Origin: Sceloporus undulatus
Taxonomy: Eukaryota > Chordata > Lepidosauria > Squamata > Phrynosomatidae
Assembly (NCBI RefSeq): GCF_019175285.1
Contig: NC_056523.1
Coordinates: forward strand, 184,495,956 to 184,559,955
Length of the DNA stretch: 64,000 nucleotides
Direction of reading: 5' to 3'
Shown in pieces: positions 47,101-53,890 of the stretch. Position 1 is the first letter of the stretch. Each line of letters starts with the position of its first letter. Under the pieces are notes generated by a model, which saw only the letters and a list, made by a program, of their open reading frames with translations, ran no database searches and had not been told where the DNA came from. Position numbers and translations under genes: made by a program.

Positions 47101-49040
47101 GGTTCAAACTTATGACGACCCTAAGATGAACCTATTATGCTGTTTGTTGTGGTACCAGAGGTCACTGTCAGAGGCTACATGGCTCACAAAACTACAGTTC
47201 CCAGAACTCCACAGTACTGAGCCATGGCAGTTCAAGTGGTGTCAAATTGGATTACTTCTGCAGCATCGGACCACCGGATTGGGATCCCAAGTGAGAGAAA
47301 ATGTATGAGCAAACTAGGGGACTTATGGTTAGGTCAAAGGAAGGGACATGAGGATGACGGTTGTTGTAGCCTGTTGGCAAGAGGGGCCATGGCTCACTGG
47401 GGGACACAAATGAGAAAGCAAGCCAAAGACAACAAGTGCAACTGGTTTGTGTCAATACCCTGCAGGAGCAAGAGGAGCTGAAAGCTGGACTTTGCCACCC
47501 TGATCCCAAACCCAGGGACTGTTGAATCCAAAGATATAGCTGTGTCAGTCTGCGGAATCGGTATATAGAGAGGCCTTGTAGCACCTTTGAGACGAACTGG
47601 GAGAAAGAAATTGGAAGCAGGAGCTTTCCTAGACTTCAGCCTGCTTCCTCTGGTGCATTTAGGGACTGCTGGCGAGGGATGTTCTGTGTGTCCTAAAACC
47701 ACCAGGATCAGCTATGACCGAAGGAAAATGGATGTCATTAGAACATTTCCTGCCAGGATTGGAAGAGGACCAAGTCTAGGCCTGACTGGAAGGAGGAGGC
47801 TTCATGGGCTGCCTTCTGATGCGGTGGAGCACACGACGCATGACACACTAAAGCACCATCAAACTGCATTATGTCCACAGTGCAGATTAGACATTCCTCA
47901 GAGGCCAAGGTCCAACAAAACACCACTCTGCAGAAATAACCCAGTTTGAGACCACTTTAACTGCCCTGCCTCAATGCTGTGGGAGATTGGGATTTGCAGT
48001 TTGTTGTGACCCCAGGGCTCTCTGTCAGAGGAGGCTAAATGCCTCACAAAACTACAAATCCCAGAATTCCCTAGCACTGGGCATCTGGAGACCCAAAGGT
48101 GGGCATCCCAGGCTAGGATCAGGGATATCACTCTGAGGCAGGAGAAAGAAGGCACTTTTGACACCGCTTTGACTGCCAAGGCTTCCATGGTATGGAATAT
48201 CCTGGGATTTGTAGTTCCGTGGGAGACTTCACTGTCAACACAGAGGCCTCTGGCGCAACAATCAGCTACAGATCCCAAGATTCTGTATGACAACAGAGGC
48301 ATGGCAGTTAAATGTGGTGCCGACCAGTGTGGCTGCATCCTGAAGTGAAATGGTGAAAGCAAACTACAAATCCCAGGGTTCCACAGCACAGGGCGACATG
48401 GAGGGCGACTAAAATGGTGAAGGGTCTGGAAACCTTGCCCTATGAGGAACAACTCAGGGAGTCTGGAGAAGAGAAGGTTAAGAGGTGATATGATCGCCCT
48501 GTTTAAATATTTGAAGGGATGTCATATTGAGGAGGGAGCAAGCTTGTTTTCTGCTGCTCCAGAGAACAGGACCCGGAACAATGGATGCAAGCTACAGTAC
48601 AGGAAAAGAGATTCCACTTCAACATTAGGAGGAACTTCCTGTCAGTAAGGGCTGTTAGACAGTGGAACACACTCCTTCCTCTGAGATTTTAGTGGAGTCT
48701 CCTTCCCTGGAGGTCTTTAAGCAGAGGCTGGATGGCCATCTGTCAATGGAGGTGCTCTGACTGAGAGTTCCTGCATGGCAGAAGGGGGTTGGGCTGGAGG
48801 AGGAGGCGCAGCCACTCCCTCCTTCACTCACCAGAGGGCGATGCGGTCCTTGGGGTGCCTCAGCCTCTCCAGGCAGCCCAGCGCCGCCGGCAGGGAGTGA
48901 GCCGCATTGCGGGCCAGCAGCGCCAGCAGCACCCGGGGAGGCCTGGCGGGGGACTCCGGCATCCAGCGCTCCTCCGGGAAGTAGGCAGCCACCGCCAACA
49001 GGAGCAGCCACCCCAGACCCAGGCTCCACCGGCGCCCCAT
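19927..49040 (-). CDS. COLGALT1: Procollagen galactosyltransferase 1 (GT25 family), twelve exons
   Basis: The enzyme transfers galactose from UDP-galactose to hydroxylysine of collagen and collagen-like proteins in the ER lumen. Coding exons, in order: 49040-48832, 45565-45455, 42567-42450, 38010-37876, 36408-36204, 34871-34752, 30197-30121, 28460-28354, 27422-27290, 23081-22954, 21465-21259, 20194-19927. Together they give 1,818 bases, 605 residues plus TGA, with every junction GT-AG and in phase. Human COLGALT1 has 622 residues; most of the difference is a shorter N-terminus. Visible features: a signal peptide with a Leu-rich core (about 5-19), an N-terminal glycosyltransferase part, a C-terminal GT25 domain, DxD motifs D149-S-D151, D444-W-D446 and D568-W-D570, and a terminal RDEL retention signal. 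ATG 49040 is the first in-frame ATG and has a GCCATGG context. The gene looks intact and lies downstream of PGLS on the same strand. Confidence 0.97.
20829..21042. mobile_element. Fold-back element family A, copy 2
   Basis: AATAATGCAGTTTGACAACA and GTAGCTGGATCCTATGG, mirrored by CAGCCAGTTAAAGTGGTGTC and AAGCCACATTATTTTTACAG. It lies in COLGALT1 intron 11. Confidence 0.8.
21259..21465 (-). CDS. COLGALT1: COLGALT1 exon 11
   Basis: It encodes [20 protein letters not shown], then [20 protein letters not shown] and [17 protein letters not shown]. Acceptor CCTCTCAG, donor GTAAGG. It is nearly invariant against human. Confidence 0.97.
21722..22084. mobile_element. CpG-rich MITE-like insertion in COLGALT1 intron 10
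   Basis: About 360 bases of very GC- and CpG-rich sequence in an AT-rich intron. The ends GTCACATACCGCC and, on the other strand, GTTACAGACCGCC are inverted repeats. Inner palindromes such as GGGGCGTCTGGAAGAGACGC are present. It encodes nothing recognised; the 120-codon plus-strand frame is compositional. Confidence 0.6.
22954..23081 (-). CDS. COLGALT1: COLGALT1 exon 10: EDD and second DxD motif
   Basis: It encodes [19 protein letters not shown], then IFFKRR and [10 protein letters not shown]444-W-D446 matches human DWD at 461-463 by offset. Acceptor AATGCTAG, donor GTGAGT. Confidence 0.96.
23815..23890 (+). mobile_element. L2-like 3' tail
   Basis: CTGTACACTGCTTTGATAGT, GGAAAAGCGGTTAATAAATG, then ATT repeats. 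COLGALT1 intron 9. Confidence 0.5.
24655..24740 (-). mobile_element. 5S-rRNA-like sequence, probable 5S-derived SINE head
   Basis: As printed it reads GGGAGTCTCCAGTCCAAGTA, CTGGTTAGCTTAGCTTCCAA and GATCAGACAGGAT, ending TATGGTAT. This is the reverse complement of the 5S rRNA 3' half and internal promoter (TGATCTCGGAAGCTAAGC; TTAGTACTTGGATGGGAG). It is degraded, so not a working 5S gene. It lies in COLGALT1 intron 9. Confidence 0.7.
25351..25565. mobile_element. Fold-back element family A, copy 3
   Basis: ATTAATGCAGTTTGACACCA and CAATGGAATCCTGTGAATTG on the left; CATTGAGCCATGGCAGTTAA and AACTGCATTAATTCTGCAGT on the right. Nearly complete palindrome in COLGALT1 intron 9. Confidence 0.85.
26020..26103 (+). 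repeat. (AC)n and (GT)n microsatellite pair
   Basis: An ACACAC tract near 26021-26039 and a GTGTGT tract at about 26082-26102, about 45 bases apart. They are complementary and could form a hairpin. Confidence 0.85.
26170..26371. mobile_element. Fold-back element family A, copy 4
   Basis: ATTCCAGTTTGACACCAGTT and GGAATCCTGGGAACTGTAGT, mirrored by GGAATCCCATAGCAGTGTGC and CATGGCAGTTAAAGTGGTGT. Only about 600 bases from copy 3. Confidence 0.85.
27290..27422 (-). CDS. COLGALT1: COLGALT1 exon 9
   Basis: It encodes [20 protein letters not shown], then [20 protein letters not shown], ending VWQE. The motif GELGCFLSH is a GT25 signature. Acceptor TCCTCAG, donor GTAAGT. Confidence 0.97.
28354..28460 (-). 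CDS. COLGALT1: COLGALT1 exon 8: start of GT25 domain
   Basis: It encodes [20 protein letters not shown], then [14 protein letters not shown]. The pattern of INLKRR followed by DRRERM is the standard opening of glycosyltransferase family 25 domains. It ends two bases into a Lys codon before GTGAGT. Confidence 0.96.
28645..28735. mobile_element. Repeat of the GCACCTTTGAGA family
   Basis: TAGCACCTTTGAGATTAACT, AAGAAGTTGTAGCATAAGC, then TTGTAGATTTCGTCTACTTC and CTCTGAAGCATGG. The same block occurs near 47577-47660 and in part near 12385-12540. It is a dispersed squamate repeat; the class is not determined. Confidence 0.5.
29235..29590. mobile_element. CpG-rich MITE-like insertion in COLGALT1 intron 7
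   Basis: About 350 bases with clustered CpG and repeated GATGCCGCTTCCTG / CATGCCGCTTCCTG. The ends GGGGCTGTACATACAG and, reversed, GGCCCAGTACACACGG look like inverted repeats. No coding content was recognised. Confidence 0.45.
30121..30197 (-). CDS. COLGALT1: COLGALT1 exon 7: linker between the two halves
   Basis: It encodes [20 protein letters not shown] followed by KMGFDE. This Pro-rich linker between the N-terminal part and the GT25 domain is the most divergent internal part relative to human. Acceptor TCTACAG, donor GTGAGA. Confidence 0.95.
31294..31520 (+). mobile_element. tRNA-derived SINE, forward oriented
   Basis: Head GATGCAGTGGCTAGTACTGA, B-box-like GATTTGAATTCCCACTCAGC, body GGGCAAGTCACATTCTCTCT and AACAAATCTTGCCAAGAAAA, and tail AGAAGCAATTTGAAGGTACA. 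Essentially full length in COLGALT1 intron 6. Confidence 0.8.
31868..33345 (-). mobile_element. RTE/BovB-like LINE fragment, reverse oriented, interrupted
   Basis: The 3' end is at the left (TAACTGCCATCAGC); minus-strand reading gives [20 protein letters not shown] and [15 protein letters not shown]. Further right are the UTR-distal parts near GCATGCAAATTAAACAGA. A non-LINE insert lies at 32051-32430. It is 5' truncated, in COLGALT1 intron 6. Confidence 0.78.
32051..32430. mobile_element. MITE-like insert nested in the RTE LINE
   Basis: Left end TGTATGTACTCAACTATAAG, right end TGTATATACTTGTGTGTAAG on the other strand, an imperfect inverted repeat. The interior includes GGCCAAAATTAGGGATTTTG and CCATGGATAAATCGAGG. 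The LINE sequence resumes on both sides. Confidence 0.6.
34345..34510 (+). mobile_element. Short RTE/BovB-like LINE 3' fragment
   Basis: AGACCTAAGCAGGGCTGTTG, ATAACAGGGTGACTTGGAGA, TGGTTAACAA-like tail. It matches the copy at 59.3 kb. COLGALT1 intron 6. Confidence 0.55.
34752..34871 (-). CDS. COLGALT1: COLGALT1 exon 6
   Basis: It encodes [20 protein letters not shown] and [10 protein letters not shown]. It completes the Glu codon from exon 5 and ends one base into a Val codon before GTGAGC. Confidence 0.96.
34880..36200. other. COLGALT1 intron 5, mostly unassigned
   Basis: No confident repeat, RNA gene or coding exon was recognised. Confidence 0.4.
36204..36408 (-). CDS. COLGALT1: COLGALT1 exon 5
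   Basis: It encodes [19 protein letters not shown], then [15 protein letters not shown] and [20 protein letters not shown], ending one base into a Glu codon. Acceptor TTCCTTAG, donor GTGAGT. Confidence 0.96.
36850..37850 (+). mobile_element. L2/CR1-type LINE fragment with endonuclease end
   Basis: A 204-codon plus-strand frame (37232-37846) contains [20 protein letters not shown] and [17 protein letters not shown]. This resembles the GDFN / HTLDLVFG end of LINE apurinic endonucleases. A preceding frame (36847-37197) with a conserved-looking LTDINWHPV-type phrase may be from the same LINE group. Antisense in COLGALT1 intron 4. Confidence 0.65.
37876..38010 (-). CDS. COLGALT1: COLGALT1 exon 4: first DxD motif
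   Basis: It encodes [20 protein letters not shown], then [19 protein letters not shown], ending MTSQ. The first DxD motif reads D149-S-D151; human has DAD. A plus-strand LINE endonuclease fragment ends about 30 bases from the donor. Confidence 0.96.
38926..39945 (-). mobile_element. CR1 LINE fragment, reverse oriented
   Basis: The 3' end begins ATCATAGAATCATAGAGTTG. The minus strand encodes the CR1 RT C-terminal part: [50 protein letters not shown] and [19 protein letters not shown]. One frame remains open for 209 codons. It is 5' truncated at 39945, in COLGALT1 intron 3, and is the closest intact comparison for the copy at 17.8 kb. Confidence 0.93.
40000..41380. other. COLGALT1 intron 3 sequence, nothing recognised
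   Basis: No repeat family or coding similarity could be supported. Open frames of 93-94 codons on both strands near 40587-40902 overlap each other and look like chance. Confidence 0.4.
41383..41545. mobile_element. Short palindromic MITE
   Basis: GGGCTGGGGAACATGTGACC, CTCCAAATGTCATTGGACGG, and mirrored CAACATCTGGAAGGCCATAC and TTCCCCAGCCTTGC. A nearly complete copy of the ~160-base lizard MITE. Confidence 0.72.
42450..42567 (-). CDS. COLGALT1: COLGALT1 exon 3
   Basis: It encodes [20 protein letters not shown] and ends [10 protein letters not shown], nearly identical to human. Acceptor ATGCCAG, donor GTGAGC; ends in phase 0. Confidence 0.96.
42993..43130. mobile_element. Short palindromic MITE (partial)
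   Basis: AAAGGTGGGGAACATGGGGT, CCTTCAGGTGTTGTTGGCCT, CTAGCCAGCATGGTGAAGGA and CAACTGGAAGGTGACAACTT. Same family as the copy at 41383, more eroded. COLGALT1 intron 2. Confidence 0.6.
43430..44470 (-). mobile_element. RTE/BovB-like LINE fragment, reverse oriented
   Basis: Left end GAGTTGATCCCAACTCATGG, then CTCCACTGCTCTGCTTAGGT and CTTCTCATGATGTGGCCAAA. Right-hand minus-strand reading gives [20 protein letters not shown] and [10 protein letters not shown], the RT segment typical of this lineage. It is the longest uninterrupted copy here, in COLGALT1 intron 2. Confidence 0.82.
44530..45255 (+). mobile_element. L2-like LINE 3' end, interrupted by a fold-back element
   Basis: The body CTGAGGCTGGTCCAGGCTGC and AACTGTGTTTCAACTGTTTT, then after the insert AAGCTGCCTTGGATCCCATC and ATAAATAAATAAATAA. 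The fold-back copy at 44920-45140 splits it, so the fold-back is younger. Confidence 0.6.
44920..45140. mobile_element. Fold-back element family A, copy 5
   Basis: ATAATGCAGTTTGACACCAC and TTATGGAATCATGGGATTTG, mirrored by GTGGAGCCATGCAGTTAAAG and TCAAATTGCATTATTTCTAC, ending GTAGATGCACCC. Complete. Confidence 0.87.
45455..45565 (-). CDS. COLGALT1: COLGALT1 exon 2
   Basis: It encodes [18 protein letters not shown] and VEWRPMDKP. The exon joins exon 1 within the Trp codon and ends within another Trp codon, where human has Arg (PRSYP). Acceptor TATAG, donor GTGAGC. Confidence 0.95.
45778..45815 (+). repeat. (CT)n(AC)n(AT)n compound microsatellite
   Basis: CTCTCT, then ACACAC, then ATATAT in sequence, in COLGALT1 intron 1. 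Confidence 0.85.
45938..46078. mobile_element. Short palindromic MITE
   Basis: CAGCCTTCCCTAACCCAGTA and CCTTCCAAGCAAAGTGAACT are mirrored by CAGGAAGGCACCAGGTTGGG and TAAGGC. Palindromic hAT-type MITE in COLGALT1 intron 1. Confidence 0.6.
46343..46588. mobile_element. Tigger-like MITE
   Basis: Starts after TA with CAGACAGCAGGTCC and ends GCCGACTG before TA. The interior TGGCAAAATCAAGGTGAAAG and TTTCAAGCTGTGGATGGTTG matches the family. COLGALT1 intron 1. Confidence 0.72.
47080..47270. mobile_element. SINE tail fragment followed by fold-back A copy 6 (partial)
   Basis: 47080-47145 is a reverse-oriented SINE end (GCTGTGTGCCTTCAAGTCGG). From about 47150, ACAAAACTACAGTTCCCAGA, GAGCCATGGCAGTTCAAGTG and TCAAATTGGATTACTTCTGC form the right half of a family A element. 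Confidence 0.65.
47921..48345. mobile_element. Fold-back family A, copies 7 and 8 in tandem
   Basis: Copy 7 (47921-48085): CAGTTTGAGACCACTTTAAC, CTGCCTCAATGCTGTGGGAG and AAATCCCAGAATTCCCTAGC. Copy 8 (48150-48345): CTTTGACTGCCAAGGCTTCC, CATGGTATGGAATATCCTGG and GGCATGGCAGTTAAATGTGG. A right-arm scrap also lies at 47850-47890. Confidence 0.72.
48399..48800 (+). mobile_element. CR1 LINE 3' end abutting COLGALT1 exon 1
   Basis: The plus strand encodes SGEEKRRLRG-like text then [20 protein letters not shown] and [17 protein letters not shown], the last CR1 codons. The 3' UTR follows (GCAGAGGCTGGATGGCCATC, CCTGCATGGCAGAAGGGGGT). It ends about 30 bases from the exon 1 splice donor. Confidence 0.9.
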
Positions 49041-49290
49041 GGCCCCACTGCCGGCCTTTCTGGGTCTCCGACACAAAACCCTGCCTTAAAGGGGATGCGA
49101 GGCCACGCCCTCCGGCGGGAAAGAAGAGGGCGAACCTTCTCGCCTCGGATGGCGGCCGCTTCCACGCCCTTTCCCTTTAAGGGAGAGTGGGGGTTTTTGT
49201 TCGCCGACAGAAATTAGAGAGCCAGGCGGCCGTCCTGGGCTTTGCTGACGTTTGCGCGGATGAGCCTTTTTTCCCACGCGGCCGCCGTAG
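48800..49290 (-). promoter_or_regulatory. CpG-rich promoter region of COLGALT1
   Basis: GC-rich sequence with many CpGs spans exon 1 and about 250 bases upstream. It stops sharply at an extremely AT-rich block near 49370. No TATA box is evident. This is typical of a housekeeping CpG-island promoter; the start site is not fixed. Confidence 0.6.
48832..49040 (-). CDS. COLGALT1: COLGALT1 exon 1: signal peptide and start of mature enzyme
   Basis: It encodes [19 protein letters not shown], then AYFPEERW and the stretch [20 protein letters not shown], ending RIAL plus two bases of a Trp codon before GTGAGT. It is GC- and CpG-rich. A CR1 3' end lies only about 30-40 bases beyond the donor. Confidence 0.96.
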
Positions 49291-49369
49291 TTATTTATTT
49301 AAACAGGATTCTGTTATTTATACTCAGTCAGCTCCCTTCCCTGAGATATGATTGCTCTTTAATGTTTAA

Positions 49370-49740
49370 AGCACTCACTCCCTTGTAGTTATTATTATTA
49401 TTTAAATAATTATCACACAACAATTATATACTGAAAACATTAATTAATTACTCAATCAGTTAAATTTAAAATAGCTAATCAATTATTAAAATTTAATTTT
49501 AATGTAAATTAATTAATTACGTTTAAATTAATTAAATCTAAATAAATAAATAACTTTTAATAATTAATTAGCTATTTTAATTAATTAAATTTAAATGACG
49601 TTATAAAATTTAAAATAATTAAATTTAAAATAATTAGTGTTAAATTTAATTAATTACTTAAATTTAAATTAATTAAATTTAATTACTTTAAATTTAAATT
49701 AATTACATTTAATTCAATGTAAATTGATTGACATTAATTA
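49370..49740. repeat. Nearly pure A/T tract
   Basis: About 370 bases made almost only of AATTAA, TTTAAATT and TAATTAAT words, with many self-complementary stretches, directly upstream of the CpG-rich COLGALT1 promoter. An (ATT)n run follows at about 49788-49818. Confidence 0.9.
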
Positions 49741-49786
49741 ACATTAATTCCTGTAACTTCATTTCAGAATTACAAACCAACTTCAA

Positions 49787-49819
<33 letters not shown>

Positions 49820-49896
49820 TGAAATATACTTTTTAGCCGTACATTATACAGTACTTCCTGAAGGAATCTATATGGGAAGAGAGGATAAACAACAAA

Positions 49897-50550
49897 GGTC
49901 CAAAACACACTGCAGAAATAATCCAGTTTGAGTCCTCTTTAACTGCCCTGGCTTAATGCTAGGGAATCCTGGGAACTGTAGTTTTGTGGGACATTTCGCC
50001 TTCTCTGTCAGAGACCTCTGGTGCCACAACAAACTACAATTCCCAGGATTCCCTCTCATTGAGCCAGGGCAGCTAGAGCAGTGTCAAACTGGATTAATTC
50101 TGTATTGTGGATGCAGCCGCAGTTTGACCACGCTTTTAACTGTTGTGGACTGCTTTAACTGCCTTCACTCGATGCTATGGAATTCTGGGATTTGTAGTTT
50201 GCTGTGGCACCAGAGTCGTCTGATAAAGGCAGCTACATATCTCACAAAATTACAAACCCCATGATTCCATAACATTGAGCCATGGCAGTTAAAGAGGTGT
50301 CAAACTGCATTAGTGCTGCAATACAGAGGCAGCCTTAGTCTGACAGTTCATCTGGACTGGAAAAATAATGTGGATTCACACCGCTTTAACTGCCATGGCT
50401 CTGTGCTATGGGATTCAAGGAACTGTAGTTTTGTGAGACATTTGGCATTCTCTGACAGAGAGCTCTGGTGCCACAGCAGACTAGAAATCCCGGTATTCCA
50501 TAGCACTGAGACATGGGAGTGAAAGTGATGTCAAGCTGGATTATTAGTAC
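49897..50550. mobile_element. Three tandem fold-back family A copies (9, 10, 11)
   Basis: Copies at 49897-50119, 50120-50336 and 50337-50550 follow one another without spacer. Each has AACTGCC(A/C)TGGCT-type left and AGCCATGGCAGTTAAAG-type right arms about 200 bases apart. The 102-codon plus frame here is an artefact of the palindromes. Confidence 0.85.
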
Positions 50551-50559
50551 CAACGAAGC

Positions 50560-50655
50560 CTGAGAAGAAATGGCAAACCTCTGAATGGTAAGAAAATCTC
50601 ATGATAGGGTTTCCATAAGTCAGAGAAAACTTGAAGGCACAGACAACAGCAGCAG
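50560..50655 (+). mobile_element. SINE 3' fragment
   Basis: AAGAAATGGCAAACCTCTGA, AAGAAAATCTCATGATAGGG, TTCCATAAGTCAGAGAAAAC, TTGAAGGCACAGACAACAGC. Forward-oriented tail of the tRNA-SINE family. Confidence 0.65.
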
Positions 50656-51390
50656 CAACCACACATAAGGTCATTTTAACACATCTGTCAGCACTCATTA
50701 CAATTGAAGGCTTGGCCTGTAGTTTTGGAATCTGAAGCAGTATTCTCCAGGCTGGAAAATCTGTAGGCAGATGTTGACAGCTTTGCAAAAGTGGCTGAGA
50801 GGGGTACAAAATGAATCATTTGCAGCTGAAGCTCTCTTTAGAAGCTGGACTTGGGCGTGTGTGTTTAGATCAGCTGGATTTCCCCTTTGTTATACTATAG
50901 GGTTTTCACCATCATCCCTCTCTGGACTCTCTGCATCTGACTTGTCTGGTTTTGTCAATCACCCCGTTAATTTCTTGGAAATATTTGGTGGCAGAAAAAT
51001 GCAGCTGGAACTCATCATTCAGTGTCCCAATGTAAACCCTATACAGGCAAGTACACAACAACTACTACTACAATCTGCATGTAGCATTATGGAGGAAATG
51101 GAATCACAGTCAATCCTATTAAAACATCTGGGGTTGCATCAGAAAGAGACTGTGATCCAAACACTCCACGGCCTGCAATACAAACCATGTCCATGGATAT
51201 TTTCCCTTTCCCTTCCTGAGAGGACCATAAGGACATAACAATTGCCTTGCCAGAATAAATAAAAAGCCTATTATGTGTGATTTAATTGAGCCTTCTTTCC
51301 TTTGCAGTCCTCATCCAGATGTGCTTAAAAGCTCACAAGTGCTAACAGATGTGGCCTGCTGTTGTTAGCTCTGAAATGGAGAGTAATTTG

Positions 51391-51456
51391 CATTGAGCCA
51401 TGGCAGTTAAAGTGGTGTCAAACTGGATTATTCCTGTAGTGCGAATGCAACCGCGG
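51391..51456. mobile_element. Fold-back family A right-arm scrap (copy 12)
   Basis: GAGCCATGGCAGTTAAAGTG and GTCAAACTGGATTATTCC, directly followed by the RTE LINE remnant. Confidence 0.7.
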
Positions 51457-52055
51457 TCTTCCTCTTTTCCTGCTGCCTTCTACTTTGCCAAGTACATAAC
51501 CTTTTCTAGTGAGTCATGCCTTCTCATGATATGGCTGAAATACAACAGTCTCAGTTTAGTCATTTTGCCTTCTAGGGAGAGTTCAGGCTTGGTTTACTCT
51601 GGGGGCCATTCATTTGTATTTTAGCAGTCTGTGGTGTCCATATAACTCGGCACAACATTTCAAATGAGTTGATTTTTCTCACTAACCAGATTTCACAACC
51701 TTACGTACTAGTGGGAAAACAGCAAAGACTTGGAACACTTACCAAAGAAAGTCAAGGAAGAAAGTGCAAAGGCAGGTTTACGGCTGAGCATTAAGAAAAC
51801 AAAAATAATGACCATGGATGATTTACATGACTTTAAAGCAGATGAAGAAGACATTGAAATAGTTCACTGTTTTCCATTCCTTGGCTCAGTCATTAATCAG
51901 AATGGAGGCTGCAGTCAAGAAATCAGAAAAAGACTTGGAAGAGCAGCTATGAAGAAACTAGACAAGATCCTCAAAGATATATCATTGAATACTAAAGTTA
52001 GGATTGGCCATGCCACCATGTTCTTATTTCTCCGAACAGTGAAAGGCGTATGAAA
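51457..52055. mobile_element. RTE/BovB-like LINE with internal inversion
   Basis: 51457-51700 is minus-oriented (CTTTTCTAGTGAGTCATGCC, GCCTTCTCATGATATGGC). 51720-52055 is plus-oriented and encodes KVKEESAKAGLRLSIKKTKI, FLGSVINQNGGCSQEIRKR and KVRIGHATMF. The two parts meet head to head and cover adjoining parts of the LINE. Confidence 0.82.
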
Positions 52056-52964
52056 AACTAATCGCAGATACATGTAAATTGTAACATTACCCCCAGCTGC
52101 CTGACTTAAATCGGAAACAGTGCAATGCTTACTGTAATGTGATCAAGATCATAAAAGCAGAAGGAAGTGGGGAGCAAAGCCATTTCCTTGCTCCCGATCA
52201 TCCCTCTGCAAATGACTTTTCCTGTTTAAAAAAGTTCCATTGGGAATATTATTAGATGTGGCTCCTCTTCTGTATACAGCATCATTGACTCTGGCTCCAG
52301 GCATCTAACAGGCCACTGCCTGATGGTTCTGCATGCTGCACTTGCCAAGATGTCTCTGGAACTATTGGAGCTGTATTCTGTTTTCCAGCTTCTCTTGTCC
52401 AAAAGAACAAGCAGCTTCTATTTTTACATCAATACAAGGATGTTGCAGGGTAAACGAAAATAGCAGTGGGAAAAGAATATTTAGCAGTTAGATGTTGGTG
52501 TGTGTTTCCGTATTTTAGTCAGGGCGGCCAGATGTCCTTACTGCAAAGGAAGACAAGGCTCTGTAAAAATGTAGGGCATTTCCAAATAAAAGCTCTCCTA
52601 TTGGAGAAGCGGGATAGAAATAAATTATTATTTTTATTATTATTATTGCTAAAAACACTAATATAAGTATATATTCATGCTTCTTAATCGTGCTCCAAAA
52701 TGGAGGGCATTTGGAAATTCCTCCTGGGCAAATTGAGATGTACAACACAACCAGGAAGAAGAGGATGTCTGGTCATTCTGGTTTTAGTGGGAGAAAAAAA
52801 GACAAATACTCACCAGTGTGCCTCTATTTCCACCAGAAAGAATGAGCCCATGAGATTAGGAACAGCTCCTCCATCAAAGAGAAACCTTTGGTTCTGCAGT
52901 GATGCCTACTTTATACACCCATGAAGCCCTGACTGCATTGACACTTGGCCTGATAGCTATTTCA

Positions 52965-53001
<37 letters not shown>

Positions 53002-53610
53002 GGCTGAACAAAATTTGTTGAGACTATTTCCACAAACAGCACATAACAGAACAAACCTTGATGTTCCAGTTTCTAGATGGCGCACTACCTTATTTAATAA
53101 AGTTTTTTCCTGACCTGGCAGGGACAGTCCCGATTAATCCTTTGTCATTCCACTTTCTCATCTGCACTTAAAATGTCCCAGCTTCTCTCTCTTCATCCCA
53201 CTTTCCCTCTTTTGTCTTCAGCATACTTCAGTTGCTGCAAACTGAGTTCAAAGTGAAAAAGTAGTGGGGGGAGAAGAGGGGGCAGAATCTTTCCCTTCCC
53301 AGCGGGCTCAGGCAAAAGCAAACTGCTGCAGCCACACTCGGCCTGTGCCACCTTCACCACATTATTTGGCCACACACATCCCAGTTTTCATCTGTGAGAT
53401 GTTGGAGGGTGTGGCTTTGATTTCACCATCTAGCCAGGTCATGATCCCTGTCAGGTGTCAAAAGCTTTAACAAAGAACAAAGTTTTAACCTGGCATCAAA
53501 ATGAAGCCAACAACCAGGATGCCACGTCAGAGAAGGCCCTCTCCATGGTGCAGAGGAGACCGCTCTTCTGTAATTTGCAAAAACCGGACTTCAGCTGAAT
53601 TCACCTGTAG

Positions 53611-53890
53611 GGAGATTATCACACACATTTTTCTCCAGAGCTGGGCACAGTCTGGGCACGGGCGTAAACCACTTAAAAACTGATGTTTTTGCCTCCATCT
53701 CGGAGGCAATGAGTACCTGATATGGACTTCTCCCAGACTTTGCAAAGAACAAGGAAGTCCCATTCTTTGCAAAATCCAGATTGAGTATGTGATGCCTCTG
53801 AGTTTGGCATGGAGGCATGCGAAAACATCAGTTTTTAAGCAGTTTACGCCCGTGCCCATTTCAGGAGAAAAACGTGTGCGATCATTTCCT
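53611..53890. mobile_element. 280-base fold-back element
   Basis: The left end GGAGATTATCACACACATTT pairs with, on the other strand, AGGAAATGATCGCACACGTT. The arms share GGGCACGGGCGTAAAC and CTTAAAAACTGATGTTTT. Its sequence is unrelated to family A. The 160-codon minus-strand frame (53527-54009) crosses it and is not a gene. Confidence 0.8.

Noticed and set aside
49041-49076. Upstream N-terminal extension of COLGALT1 from 49076
   Set aside because: The codon at 49076 is TTG, not ATG. The ATG at 49040 has a good context and starts a proper signal peptide.
50771-51238. 155-codon plus-strand open frame between COLGALT1 and PGLS
   Set aside because: No recognisable family, no splice framing, surrounded by fold-back and SINE scraps. 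It does not resemble NIBAN3.
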